Shown here piece after piece: positions 11,801-17,392 of a DNA stretch of 64,000 nucleotides (its first letter is position 1; each line of letters starts with the position of its first letter). The stretch comes from Streptomyces sp. Root1304 (GTDB lineage: Bacteria; Actinomycetota; Actinomycetes; Streptomycetales; Streptomycetaceae). A program made the position numbers and the translations under genes. The stretch is taken from contig NZ_LMEP01000024.1 of NCBI RefSeq assembly GCF_001426405.1, forward strand, positions 290,678 to 354,677. The letters are read 5' to 3'. The notes under the pieces are model-generated. The model did not search any database. It was given only the letters and a program-made list of their open reading frames with translations, and was not told the DNA's origin.

Positions 11801-14800
11801 CCTCAGCCGGGCCGGGACGCGGAAGACCTCCGTGTCGTGGTTGCCGGTCCGGATGGTCTGGGAGTGGCCCAGCGACGTGGTCGGGCTGTCGGTCCAGACG
11901 ATCTGCGGGCTCGTCTTCACGCCGACGGCGCCGGTGACGGCCGGGATGCCCACGGACAGGTCGCCGCTGACCCCGAGGCTTCCGGACAGCGTGCTCGCCC
12001 GCTGGTTGCTGCTGGTGTCCGCGAGGCCGCCGGCGTTGGAGACGAACACGTTCGAGAGCGTGGTGTGGTGGGTGACGGGCCGGTCGGCGGCGCGCTCCAG
12101 GTGCAGGACGAGATCGACCTGCCGGACCCGCCCGTCGACGCCGACGCTGTTGAACGGCAGTCGGAGTCCGCCGTCCGTCAGCTCGTCGACGGAGGACAGC
12201 AGCGCCGCCTCGCTCGTGAGCAGCCGGAGCGTGCGCAGGTTGTCCATGCGGGCCCGGGCGTTCTCCGGTGTGGTGAGCCCCGGCTTCGGGAGGAAGCCGT
12301 TCGCGTCGAGCCAGGCCCGCGCCTGGCCGAGCACGGCCGTCAGACCCTCGCCGCGCAGACGCAGCGGAGTGACGGACAGCCCTACGCCCCGCAGCTCCTT
12401 GAGGTTGTTCGGCAGGCTCTCGGGGGACACGTCACCGACGGGGGCCGGCGGCACGCCCAGGGCCCTCAGGCGACCGTCCGCCGGGTCCATGGCGAAGGTC
12501 CCGCGCGTGCTTCCGTCCGCGGCGATGAACTCCACGTGATGGACGACCTGGACCGGGAACAGGACGTTCGCCGCGGACGCCCGCATGTTGCGGTTGGTGC
12601 TGTGCGCCGCACCCGTACCCAGGGAGTTGTCCTTCTGCCAGCCCAGACCGCCCTTGAACACGATCTGCCCGCCGGGGGTCAGGTCACGGCGCGCCTTGTT
12701 CTCCGGAGTGGCGTCGGAGTTGAGGCCGACGCCGCCGAACAGCTCGACGGAGACACCGGACGTGAACTTGCGAAGGGTGTCCTGCTTCGTCTGGCGCTCC
12801 ACGTACCGCTCGAAGCTGTAGCTGTCGGAGACCCAGACCTCCCTGCCCGGCGTCGCCGGGGGCCGTACGTCCGCGACGACCCGGAACATGCCGACCACGT
12901 TGCCCGCCGTGTCGACGAGCACCGGCGAGAAGGTGGAGGGGGTGCCGGTGGCGGACGTGTCGTCCCCCTCCCGGACGCGGTGGAGGGGCAGGGCGCCGAG
13001 CTGGTGCTCGATCCCGAAGAACTGCTCCACCTCGTTCATCGACTCCGGTGACAGGGAGGCGAGCTGGGTGGCGAACCGGCCTTTCACCCCGCGGAGCAGA
13101 CCGCCGGGGTCGGCGAGCGAGTCGAGCGCCCACACGGGAGTCACGTCGAGGTGGTCGTTCAGCGTGGCCCGGTCGTTCCAGAAGGGAGTGACGCCCGCGG
13201 GCGCCGCCCGGTCGGCCACGAGATGGTCGGGGAACCAGGCCGTGACCGTGCCCAGGTCCACCGGACCGGACCAGTCGTCGGCCTCCGACTGCCTCAGCGT
13301 CCACGCGCCCTGGTAGTGGTACGGGTGCGTCGCCTCCGAACTCCGGTGCAGGCTCGTGCTGTTGACGCTCACCGTCTGCGTGCTGCTCGTCGTCACCTGA
13401 TGGCGGGTGAGGCTCAGCGTGCCGCCCACCGGATACCCGGTGACGACGGGCGAGGCCTTGGCCGGGATCGTGGTCGAGACGGGCACGGAGATCCCGCGGT
13501 AGCGGGTCGATCCGGACTGCCGGCTCTGGGTGAACGTGCCCGTCTGACGCTGCTCGTTGTTACGGGACGGCACCCCGCCCGGTACGTCGGACATCAGCGA
13601 CGCGCGGGGGTCGGAGAGGCTCAGCCGCAGCTGGAGCGTCCGCGCGGTCCCGTCGTCGTCGACCGTCACCCGATGGCCGTCGGGGCTCATCAGCATGTGC
13701 CGGTTGTCCACGAGCGACTGCGAGGTGAGGCTCGTCCGCAGCTGCTCCCGTGCCGCGCTCCGCCGGCTCTCCGGGATGCCGAGGGTCGTCAGGACCTCGG
13801 TGTGCAGGGCGTCGACGACGGCGTCGGAGAAGGGGGACAGCTGCACGCCGCCGAGCCCGGTGTGGCGCGGTCCGCCGAAGTCGCGGATGTGGCGGTGCGG
13901 GAGGGGAGGGGGCTGCTGGGTGAGGGAGACGGTGTTGGCGTTGGCGTTGGTCTCGGTCTCGGTCTCGGTCTCGGTGGTGATGTCGGTCGTGGTCGTGGTG
14001 TTGGTCGTCTGGGGGACGTCCGCCTGGGACGGGGGGAACAGGGGGGAGTCGGGCGAGGGGGCGAGTTGGCCTTCGGTGACGACGGTCTCGGTGACGGACT
14101 CCGTGACGACGGGCTCGGTGGTGACGGTCTCGGTGACGACCGTCTCCGTGACGGACTCCGTGACGACGGGTTCGGTGACCGATTCCGTGACGACCGACTC
14201 CGTGACCATGGATTCCGTGACCACGGATTCCGTGACGACCGTCTCGGGCCCGGTCTGGGGGACGTTCACCGTCTCGGGCCCCGTCTGCGTCTCGGAGACC
14301 AGCGAGATCGGCGGCGTGGAGGGGGACGACGTGTCCGAGACCGAGGTCGTGGGCGGCTTCTCGGAGGCGTTGGTGTCCTCGTCGGACTTGGACGTGTCCG
14401 TGGACGTGTTCCCGCTCGTGTCCGCGGGCGTGTTGCTCTCGGTGGAGAGGCCCGTCGGCTGTACGGGGCCGGTCGCGTCGTTCCCGGTCTTGGTGGTGGT
14501 CTCGGAACCGGTCCGCTGGCCCTGATTCTGCCCCTGCCCCTGATTCTGGCCCTGATTCTGCCCCTGGCCCTGCCCCTGATTCTGGTTCGACGTCGTGGTC
14601 GTGCTCTGCGTGTTCGTGTTGCTGCTGGAGGACGTGTTCGACGCCGTACTCGACGACGTACCCGACGGTGACGGCGAGCCGGACGTCGTGGCGATCGGCG
14701 CCCCCGGAGCGTCCTGGTCCTCGCTCCCGTCCGTGTTCGTCGTGGTCGTCCCGTCGTCGTCCTTCTCGGCGAAGAGTTCGTCCAGACCGAGGTCGGACAT

Positions 14801-16468
14801 GTCGGCCGTGAGGCTGCCGCTCTCCGGCGTACTGGAGGCCGTACCGCCGTCCCCGGTGCTCCCGCCCCCAGGGGTGCCGAAGTCCGGTGTCCCCAGGCCG
14901 AGTTGGCCACGCAGGCCCAGTCCCAGCTTCTCGCCGCCCGTCTCCATGAGGTGGCCGACCCGGCCCTCGACGATGCCGGAGCCGAAGGTGAGACCGGAGG
15001 TCTTGAAGGTGTGTTCCTCCGAGAAGATCAGGTTGTACGAGCCCTCCGAGACGGCCGCGTGGGCGCCCTCGAACAGGCCCTTCACGCCGAACTCGCGCAT
15101 CGACTTGAGGATGCTGGAGCCCATCGCGTCGGCGGTCCCCTTGGTCAGGACGTCCATCGCCTTGTCGTCGAGCTGACCGGCCAGCGGCTTCAGCGCGTCC
15201 CCGAGCGCGTCGGGCAGGCCCTTCCGGCCGGTCTCCGAGAGCAGGGTCTGCGCCCAGTTCCGGCCCGCGTCGCGGGCCTCGGCGCCGCCGAACCGGCGCT
15301 CGAACGCGTCGCCGACCTCCTTGACGAAGTCCCGCGCGGCCTTCTCCGGGTGGGGGCCCGCCGTGCCCGGGAGGTGCTTCTTGAAGATGTCGCTCATGTC
15401 CTGGCCGAAGGACTTCGGCGGGGGCGGGGTGTCGCCGCCCTTCGGCTTCGGGCCGTCGCCGCCGCCCTTCGACGGCGGAGGGGTCTCCCCGTCGCCGGCC
15501 TTGTTCTTGGGCGGGGGCGTGGGGCCGAGGTCGTCGCCCGGCTTCCCCTTCGGCGGCGGGGTGGGACCGAGGTCGTCACCGGCCTTGTTCTTCGGCGGCG
15601 GCGTCGGACCCAGGTCGTCACCGGCCTTGTTCTTCGGCGGCGGCGTGGGACCCACGTCGTCGCCCACCTTCTTCTTCGGCGACGGGACGGGGACGTCGTC
15701 GCCGAGCTTCTTCGGCGGCGGCAGCGCGTCGTCGAGGCCCTTGCCGAGCAGCTTGCCCGCGTCCTTGCCGAACAGGTTCGAGAGGAACTTGTTGAAGACC
15801 TTGCCCAGCGCCTGGAAGGGGCCGGCCAGGAGGCCCTGGATCGCCCCGGAGAGCGCCGCCGCCTTCGTGAGGTCGTGGTCCCACTCGTCGCGGGTGCCCT
15901 GGTTGAGCTGGATCCACTGGCTGAGGCTGTCCATGACGACGCCCATGCCGACGTTGATGATCTCGTGCATGAGCAGGGCCACCAGCAGCCGGCCCAGCCG
16001 GGTGCGGATGATCAGCCGGACGATGGCCTGCTTCTGGAGGTACGCGGCGATCGAGGCGCCGAAGAAGAAGGAGAGCGCCGCCGCCACGGCGGCCTCGACG
16101 AGCAGCTCCACCAGCTGCGCGATGATCATGTACTTCGTGTACTGGAGCTGGGTGGCGCTCTTGCGCGTGAAGTCCGCGATCAACTGGGCCTGGTCGGTGA
16201 CCGAGTTGAAGTAGTCGAGCCCTTCCTGCCCGCCGAGGAAGGCCTTCATCGCCTCCTGGTACATCTCGGCGGCGGTACCGTCGAAGTTCTTCCTCGTGTA
16301 GCCGAGGGCGTCCGCGACCTGCTTCTGGATGTCCCCCTTGAGCTTTCCGTGCAGCCCCTTGTGCGCCTCGGCGAGGGCGAACATCTTGTCCTCGTCGCCG
16401 TCCGGCGGGATCTCGCCGGTCAGGGCCGCGAACAGCCAGGCGCATTCGGGCGGAAAGTGCAGGGACAT
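2885..16468 (-). CDS. Giant (4,527-residue) T7SS-linked multidomain protein with WXG100-like head, zincin motif and glycosyltransferase-like domain
   Basis: The N-terminus (1-230) is an alpha-helical WXG100/CpnT-like head with hydrophobic helices at about 115-175. A Pro/Lys/Asp 14-residue repeat follows (258-328), then a Thr/Ser/Asn/Gln-rich region with VTES repeats (to about 860). From about 930 to 2,560 there are five loosely related beta-rich modules, each opening with a strand like 'VRLRLSNPR'. A metalloprotease-type motif HELLHYLGLADEY sits at 2,838-2,850. A globular domain spans about 2,950-3,330. A GT-A-like domain at about 3,607-3,957 carries ARN and a DFD triplet (3,770-3,772). The tail is low complexity, including a GSSSQ repeat. 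The only cysteine is Cys9. The gene lies in an operon with WXG100 genes and overlaps the next gene by ATGA. A role as a secreted effector or a cell-surface giant is inferred from context; substrate and target are unknown. Confidence 0.85.
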   Translation of the reverse strand: MSLHFPPECAWLFAALTGEIPPDGDEDKMFALAEAHKGLHGKLKGDIQKQVADALGYTRKNFDGTAAEMYQEAMKAFLGGQEGLDYFNSVTDQAQLIADFTRKSATQLQYTKYMIIAQLVELLVEAAVAAALSFFFGASIAAYLQKQAIVRLIIRTRLGRLLVALLMHEIINVGMGVVMDSLSQWIQLNQGTRDEWDHDLTKAAALSGAIQGLLAGPFQALGKVFNKFLSNLFGKDAGKLLGKGLDDALPPPKKLGDDVPVPSPKKKVGDDVGPTPPPKNKAGDDLGPTPPPKNKAGDDLGPTPPPKGKPGDDLGPTPPPKNKAGDGETPPPSKGGGDGPKPKGGDTPPPPKSFGQDMSDIFKKHLPGTAGPHPEKAARDFVKEVGDAFERRFGGAEARDAGRNWAQTLLSETGRKGLPDALGDALKPLAGQLDDKAMDVLTKGTADAMGSSILKSMREFGVKGLFEGAHAAVSEGSYNLIFSEEHTFKTSGLTFGSGIVEGRVGHLMETGGEKLGLGLRGQLGLGTPDFGTPGGGSTGDGGTASSTPESGSLTADMSDLGLDELFAEKDDDGTTTTNTDGSEDQDAPGAPIATTSGSPSPSGTSSSTASNTSSSSNTNTQSTTTTSNQNQGQGQGQNQGQNQGQGQNQGQRTGSETTTKTGNDATGPVQPTGLSTESNTPADTSGNTSTDTSKSDEDTNASEKPPTTSVSDTSSPSTPPISLVSETQTGPETVNVPQTGPETVVTESVVTESMVTESVVTESVTEPVVTESVTETVVTETVTTEPVVTESVTETVVTEGQLAPSPDSPLFPPSQADVPQTTNTTTTTDITTETETETETNANANTVSLTQQPPPLPHRHIRDFGGPRHTGLGGVQLSPFSDAVVDALHTEVLTTLGIPESRRSAAREQLRTSLTSQSLVDNRHMLMSPDGHRVTVDDDGTARTLQLRLSLSDPRASLMSDVPGGVPSRNNEQRQTGTFTQSRQSGSTRYRGISVPVSTTIPAKASPVVTGYPVGGTLSLTRHQVTTSSTQTVSVNSTSLHRSSEATHPYHYQGAWTLRQSEADDWSGPVDLGTVTAWFPDHLVADRAAPAGVTPFWNDRATLNDHLDVTPVWALDSLADPGGLLRGVKGRFATQLASLSPESMNEVEQFFGIEHQLGALPLHRVREGDDTSATGTPSTFSPVLVDTAGNVVGMFRVVADVRPPATPGREVWVSDSYSFERYVERQTKQDTLRKFTSGVSVELFGGVGLNSDATPENKARRDLTPGGQIVFKGGLGWQKDNSLGTGAAHSTNRNMRASAANVLFPVQVVHHVEFIAADGSTRGTFAMDPADGRLRALGVPPAPVGDVSPESLPNNLKELRGVGLSVTPLRLRGEGLTAVLGQARAWLDANGFLPKPGLTTPENARARMDNLRTLRLLTSEAALLSSVDELTDGGLRLPFNSVGVDGRVRQVDLVLHLERAADRPVTHHTTLSNVFVSNAGGLADTSSNQRASTLSGSLGVSGDLSVGIPAVTGAVGVKTSPQIVWTDSPTTSLGHSQTIRTGNHDTEVFRVPARLRMEVLENNQVAVSSPQPRTTPLAPPQTQPRTQTQTQVLTESRIQSHTQPQTQTQAQIQPETTVPVPPPPPPLPPDHLVELDLAVPQSRLGRPDTMPPVGGTPVVLPDGAQVDVLLGSDVLQRALTEFLATDGRPSDDPNQLSTTRPLAPASQQGQGLPLHTGDLRPAPPSSTLGRLAALATSTLQQLGLTPTPDRATPPATPPSPAPSVASDHSRTLNPQISPSALLARAHQMSKGVYVVDGLSVPGAFSGSEAVVEVHMVISDPISLGDAKQFGETDLAVGEGGSRQKSTAKLPWELTAELGGKFGANQPPEGNAAPLPTPLTGGFAVKGGYGRGTARATTDTSSLQITRVAAENSAQHRIRANVEFHVTVRRGTNGLGRFAPGTTTSLPPITVPGGIEFIATTEQLRRGNGDLAGLVAPPTTPAPAATVPLPARFVRYGALGTDSVLAVVPFTPTAPTTTPPNTTTTDQAITPPATPPAVPPATSRDAYVRLNTQLTALVDEHAPGALDPGDDRHVPGLQRKIAEYTTTAALAELVGRGANPGTRTDTEPGWSSLPPLRFPYKGVLGTTTLTLLVQGRPDLSTAELAALRGRPASANTELEFYSQHRPLDTSVSTARTTKWSAALAGNLSVPTAGTPVKGSLTPGLAVSQATTVSSSTVAEDRAWQRTKGGNEYDLPYRFTAVLQAPGFVPGTTVTHEIGEPVHATVTLRLGGDRNPANDQQVETPLPPEIHRSGLPTAIDDRLFVQHPPLRFQETTAVTAVTNGPQLQQAVDEVAPGLLGPVREDGPVPEALATLLTDAFRKGVSHLGPTGAAATLGGTVTGGRQRVDVRLRMSNPRLVDDTRGMTVDQARVTGTTTATSSATSRTVSAPLAVSGQAKLQNATPPVDLGLGVTVPTVHYQSVPGGQGSGVGTTARLWTKIGSAGLPGATSGPKTHEVEVDTLVTVTNAEGETRQVTGTAIVRVPEQSLLGLGILTRADLSEGVWDLSAPTDDALITLISASLQNSAVDPQLWLHPDTRPNPGETRAEAHAFARQIAVDHQRTVHLIVQEEDGPQVTTYGPDGTRVVPPVIATDETTTTAPPNTTTTTSTTTTNTTPPNTSAAPITDDTNTDTAGTTPQPPPRKKGQLVATPVRLDELRSFHGTKTAAVHTERFDPKLRQLHPQPGRLDGSMTLIRNHVRREQLADGRTVRRFFVTLPFKLADGLTEADLRAHQDRMRKVLDTHVNRGYRLPGSGDQLHVTAEFVHSPGHGEAVTLSRTPSPGRADQLHWDVGDNDATITHELLHYLGLADEYSDAGSQDPHLFRRNDRASGVRTEGLMVRTREDNLRELPEDYLTTIERVSDNAVVPLHTTTVPTSGDDSRLSPDQRVDGTTNQAPEGSEETPTPPRAVDETKVTYLKQPYYASGDQFGIAAALIADENLHVVLIYGEEGDETATLTPKEQEKRARDRATAEKVKAFYDASHLQGRSVVVSAAEAKRKFDSFASNQNLSSKAKKERILGVGDATQRIGKSFSADLREKILTAWDLPLEKAPNPAIKEWLDGHGISLADGDKVAVLWSRFSGKKGEVHIEHDTSYFGVAQLIAGLGDMKAVIVVGDSGYPEPVARDASGEPLPKVVELDESGLPKPKPKAKYQVIADYFNKGELPGKNGTTEKITQPEEFHARVADLTEFWNDPKAAAWKGNTRTGQFQLFHYLHHHAETRHLGFRSGNLEAMALMGFKVRYLEEPNSEMGGDRMTVWHAIPGREDDAQESLGGGLPPGYERLIVTHSPTRSGQYQKDLSLDVRKDEQKHAAWHEAPHHEDLKKLVSEDGEGKTSRPKGFTDEDLANIDAYLRHDDPGHGLDPELTKTVVTLADRAKRALDDINKTTKDLASTNSSITKKGALDQLVRRRDTLTRTLETSRTAFDTAQQEFARLFAQDSPHERIDVLRARNIHAQYVAHLLTPPAEQTGQTGQTSSTEPTEPIEPTEPTAQTTSTESTRLTEPTVQTTDAENANARLSPNVPFEGESSKAPRTPRTPNTANTNTNTNTTNQPAPPTPPAATAPPATTVYRNNLFTALTENVTADQALTPDAYRARVRTSVERGDRLSYVVNAIVDYGTLTSDTHLRDFVASVVENLPPDMRSRVAIVIGVNDQTLNNGHAQEIASMRQTIATRVATIDSPVALAVVTTPLIRPDGTPFPHGQARNATLTSAATQQAIGGMLRASTHPYVSFMDFDAYPHLTPSGRHVFDYFDRRLAFAHAEGLGQNQVTAPLRPLLIGGGYRIPAEGDPRRGTLAAETKKRWESHNLKAAEQAAQKVKVRKSDQVKPLGPVPQDLVATVTDFEDEIRHDMDVRDRMGDIATFIPYSPEPNLFVDALATLLVPEGDRPAVRFSERGAEFNGLADSLMSLASWEITRDAPVLPPLSPTSTEEARNARVEAEEHFRIAAETLRPAVRGTAFFTEYQRAATQTDLSRLHFGMLESRQTTAAKRKVDVSQVPRHELRIPQSHINPTPYGKLFDETGPKSEKNGYLATLQNDGRLLHADFLADDPWRTVPLDSPVRDARNLLDSVTSLPLLDRVSHTPVPGGTVFGLQTDGSRTSLHAMNLLYVTDHGVIQRTFHEIAETYLSPSVAPTLPQSLTARPGSFFAALTEAFTGTSSEHNPARPQDRVPTADAVVRMLTVLHRNNLTTDAARQLAANAAAHGLTVTDLATRLFTGRVHPMSHTLDDYRDTSVDNPPDPFRIDPAARFLLELYAEGFGLTLEVTAPGGTPQRYGPDNTSAEPIRVRWENGVGWRGTQVSPGTRTLDPPAHTPHVPVSSASRPPVPPSDNQGPSRQGPSKQGSSSQGSSSQGSSSQGSSSQPPKKQGGSTSGTSANTSANTSRNNPPRNTPPQTGGGNRGGGSGSSSLADSAFNRLSGNGNRPNNSNRRPNNTNNANPNPNPNPSTATNRPNNPRNPSNPNSNAPNRSNRPGQSGQSGQPGGGRPRPDNRS
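3281..3370 (-). repeat. Six tandem 15-bp units in the 3' end of the giant gene
   Basis: Three perfect copies of actgctcgaaccctg are followed by three diverged copies. They are in frame and encode a Gly-Ser-Ser-Ser-Gln repeat near the C-terminus. Copy number could vary by slippage without breaking the frame. Confidence 0.9.
14076..14255 (-). repeat. VTES/VTET repeat tract in the giant gene
   Basis: Short repeated units of 12-15 bases encode Val-Thr-Glu-Ser/Thr with Val insertions over roughly residues 738-798. The tract is an in-frame low-complexity linker rich in beta-branched residues. Confidence 0.8.
15487..15696 (-). repeat. 42-bp tandem repeat encoding a 14-residue Pro/Lys/Asp unit
   Basis: About five copies of a 42-base unit encode PPPKNKAGDDLGPT-type repeats (residues about 258-328) just after the helical head of the giant protein. 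Probably an extended, flexible spacer. Confidence 0.85.
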
Positions 16469-16474
16469 GGCCGG

Positions 16475-16795
16475 TCAGCGCTTCTTCGTGTGGGTGTTGA
16501 GGTTGTCGATGATGTCCTGCTGGGTCTTCTTGAACTTGCCGGAGGTGTCGCCGAGGCTCTGGCCGCTGGACTCCAGGGCCTTGACCAGCGCCTCGCTCCC
16601 GTCCACGACGTAACCCAGGCCCTGGTAGTACTTCTTGGCGAAGGCCTCGCCGAACTCCCCCGTGCCCCAGCAGCCGCGATAGCTGGTGATCTTGTCCACG
16701 TACTCGTCGCGGGCGACCTTCAGCTCATGGCCGATGTTCTTCACGGCCTCGCCGCCCCGGTCGAGGCCCTCGCTGTCGACGTCGAGTTCGCTCAT
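16475..16795 (-). CDS. Small WXG100/EspC-like T7SS substrate-type protein
   Basis: This 106-residue protein starts at ATG 16795, which overlaps the stop of the YbaB-like gene by four bases. A much longer open frame exists upstream, but the overlap and family length favour this start. It is predicted to be two helices joined by a turn containing WGTG (Trp43, Gly44, Gly46) followed by FGEAF, the layout of EspC-like and WXG100 T7SS proteins. The C-terminus is basic and Lys-rich. It sits directly before the giant gene with only a few bases between them, so it may be a co-secreted partner or chaperone of the giant's helical head; that pairing is inference. Confidence 0.82.
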   Translation of the reverse strand: MSELDVDSEGLDRGGEAVKNIGHELKVARDEYVDKITSYRGCWGTGEFGEAFAKKYYQGLGYVVDGSEALVKALESSGQSLGDTSGKFKKTQQDIIDNLNTHTKKR

Positions 16796-17292
16796 CGCGC
16801 GCCACCCTCTCCCGTACCGCCCGCGGTCCCGTCCTCGTCGTCCACCAGCTCGTCGAGGAGGGCCCCGCCGGAGGTGGCGGAGGAACGGGAGGACGGCACC
16901 ACGAGGTCCGGGTCCTGGCGCAGCGGGGCGAACAGCTCGTCCCACTCGACGGGGGAGAAGCCGCCCTCGGCGTCCGCGTCGAGTCCCGGGATCGGCCCGA
17001 ACGGGCGGTACACGTCGAGCAGTTGGGAGGACGCCTGGGCGCGGGCTGCGGCGATCGTGCCCATCACGACGCTCGCCAGCTCGGCGGGGGCCATCGTCCG
17101 GTAGCGGTTCGTGGGGAAGCGCAGCTGGGTCAGCTCGCCCTGCGCCCCGACGGTCGCCTCGACCGTGCGGTCCTTGGCCGTGACCGTCACGGATATCCGT
17201 GCGGCCTCGGCGGCGGCCTCGTCGAGGCGGGCCCGGGTCTCCTCGAACTCCGCCAGCGCTTCCGCGAGCCGTTCCTCCAGGGGATTGTTCAT
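16792..17292 (-). CDS. YbaB/EbfC-family protein
   Basis: This 166-residue protein has a long N-terminal helix (residues 1-35), then the beta core typical of YbaB/EbfC nucleoid-associated proteins ('VTVTAKDRTVEATVGAQGELTQLRF'-type strands, about 35-65), then a helix with MGTIAAARAQA. The last 60 residues are a poorly ordered acidic tail absent from short housekeeping YbaB proteins. YbaB-like proteins are common inside actinobacterial T7SS gene clusters, where their role is unclear; DNA binding is not assured. The stop overlaps the next start by ATGA. Confidence 0.8.
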   Translation of the reverse strand: MNNPLEERLAEALAEFEETRARLDEAAAEAARISVTVTAKDRTVEATVGAQGELTQLRFPTNRYRTMAPAELASVVMGTIAAARAQASSQLLDVYRPFGPIPGLDADAEGGFSPVEWDELFAPLRQDPDLVVPSSRSSATSGGALLDELVDDEDGTAGGTGEGGAR

Positions 17293-17392
17293 CGCCCGGC
17301 ACCTCTTCCTCTCCGTGGTCCGACACGTGGTCCGTGTCCGCTGCTGCTGTTGCCGGCGCCAGGGCCGTGTCCGGGCCCGCTCGCCCGGACGG

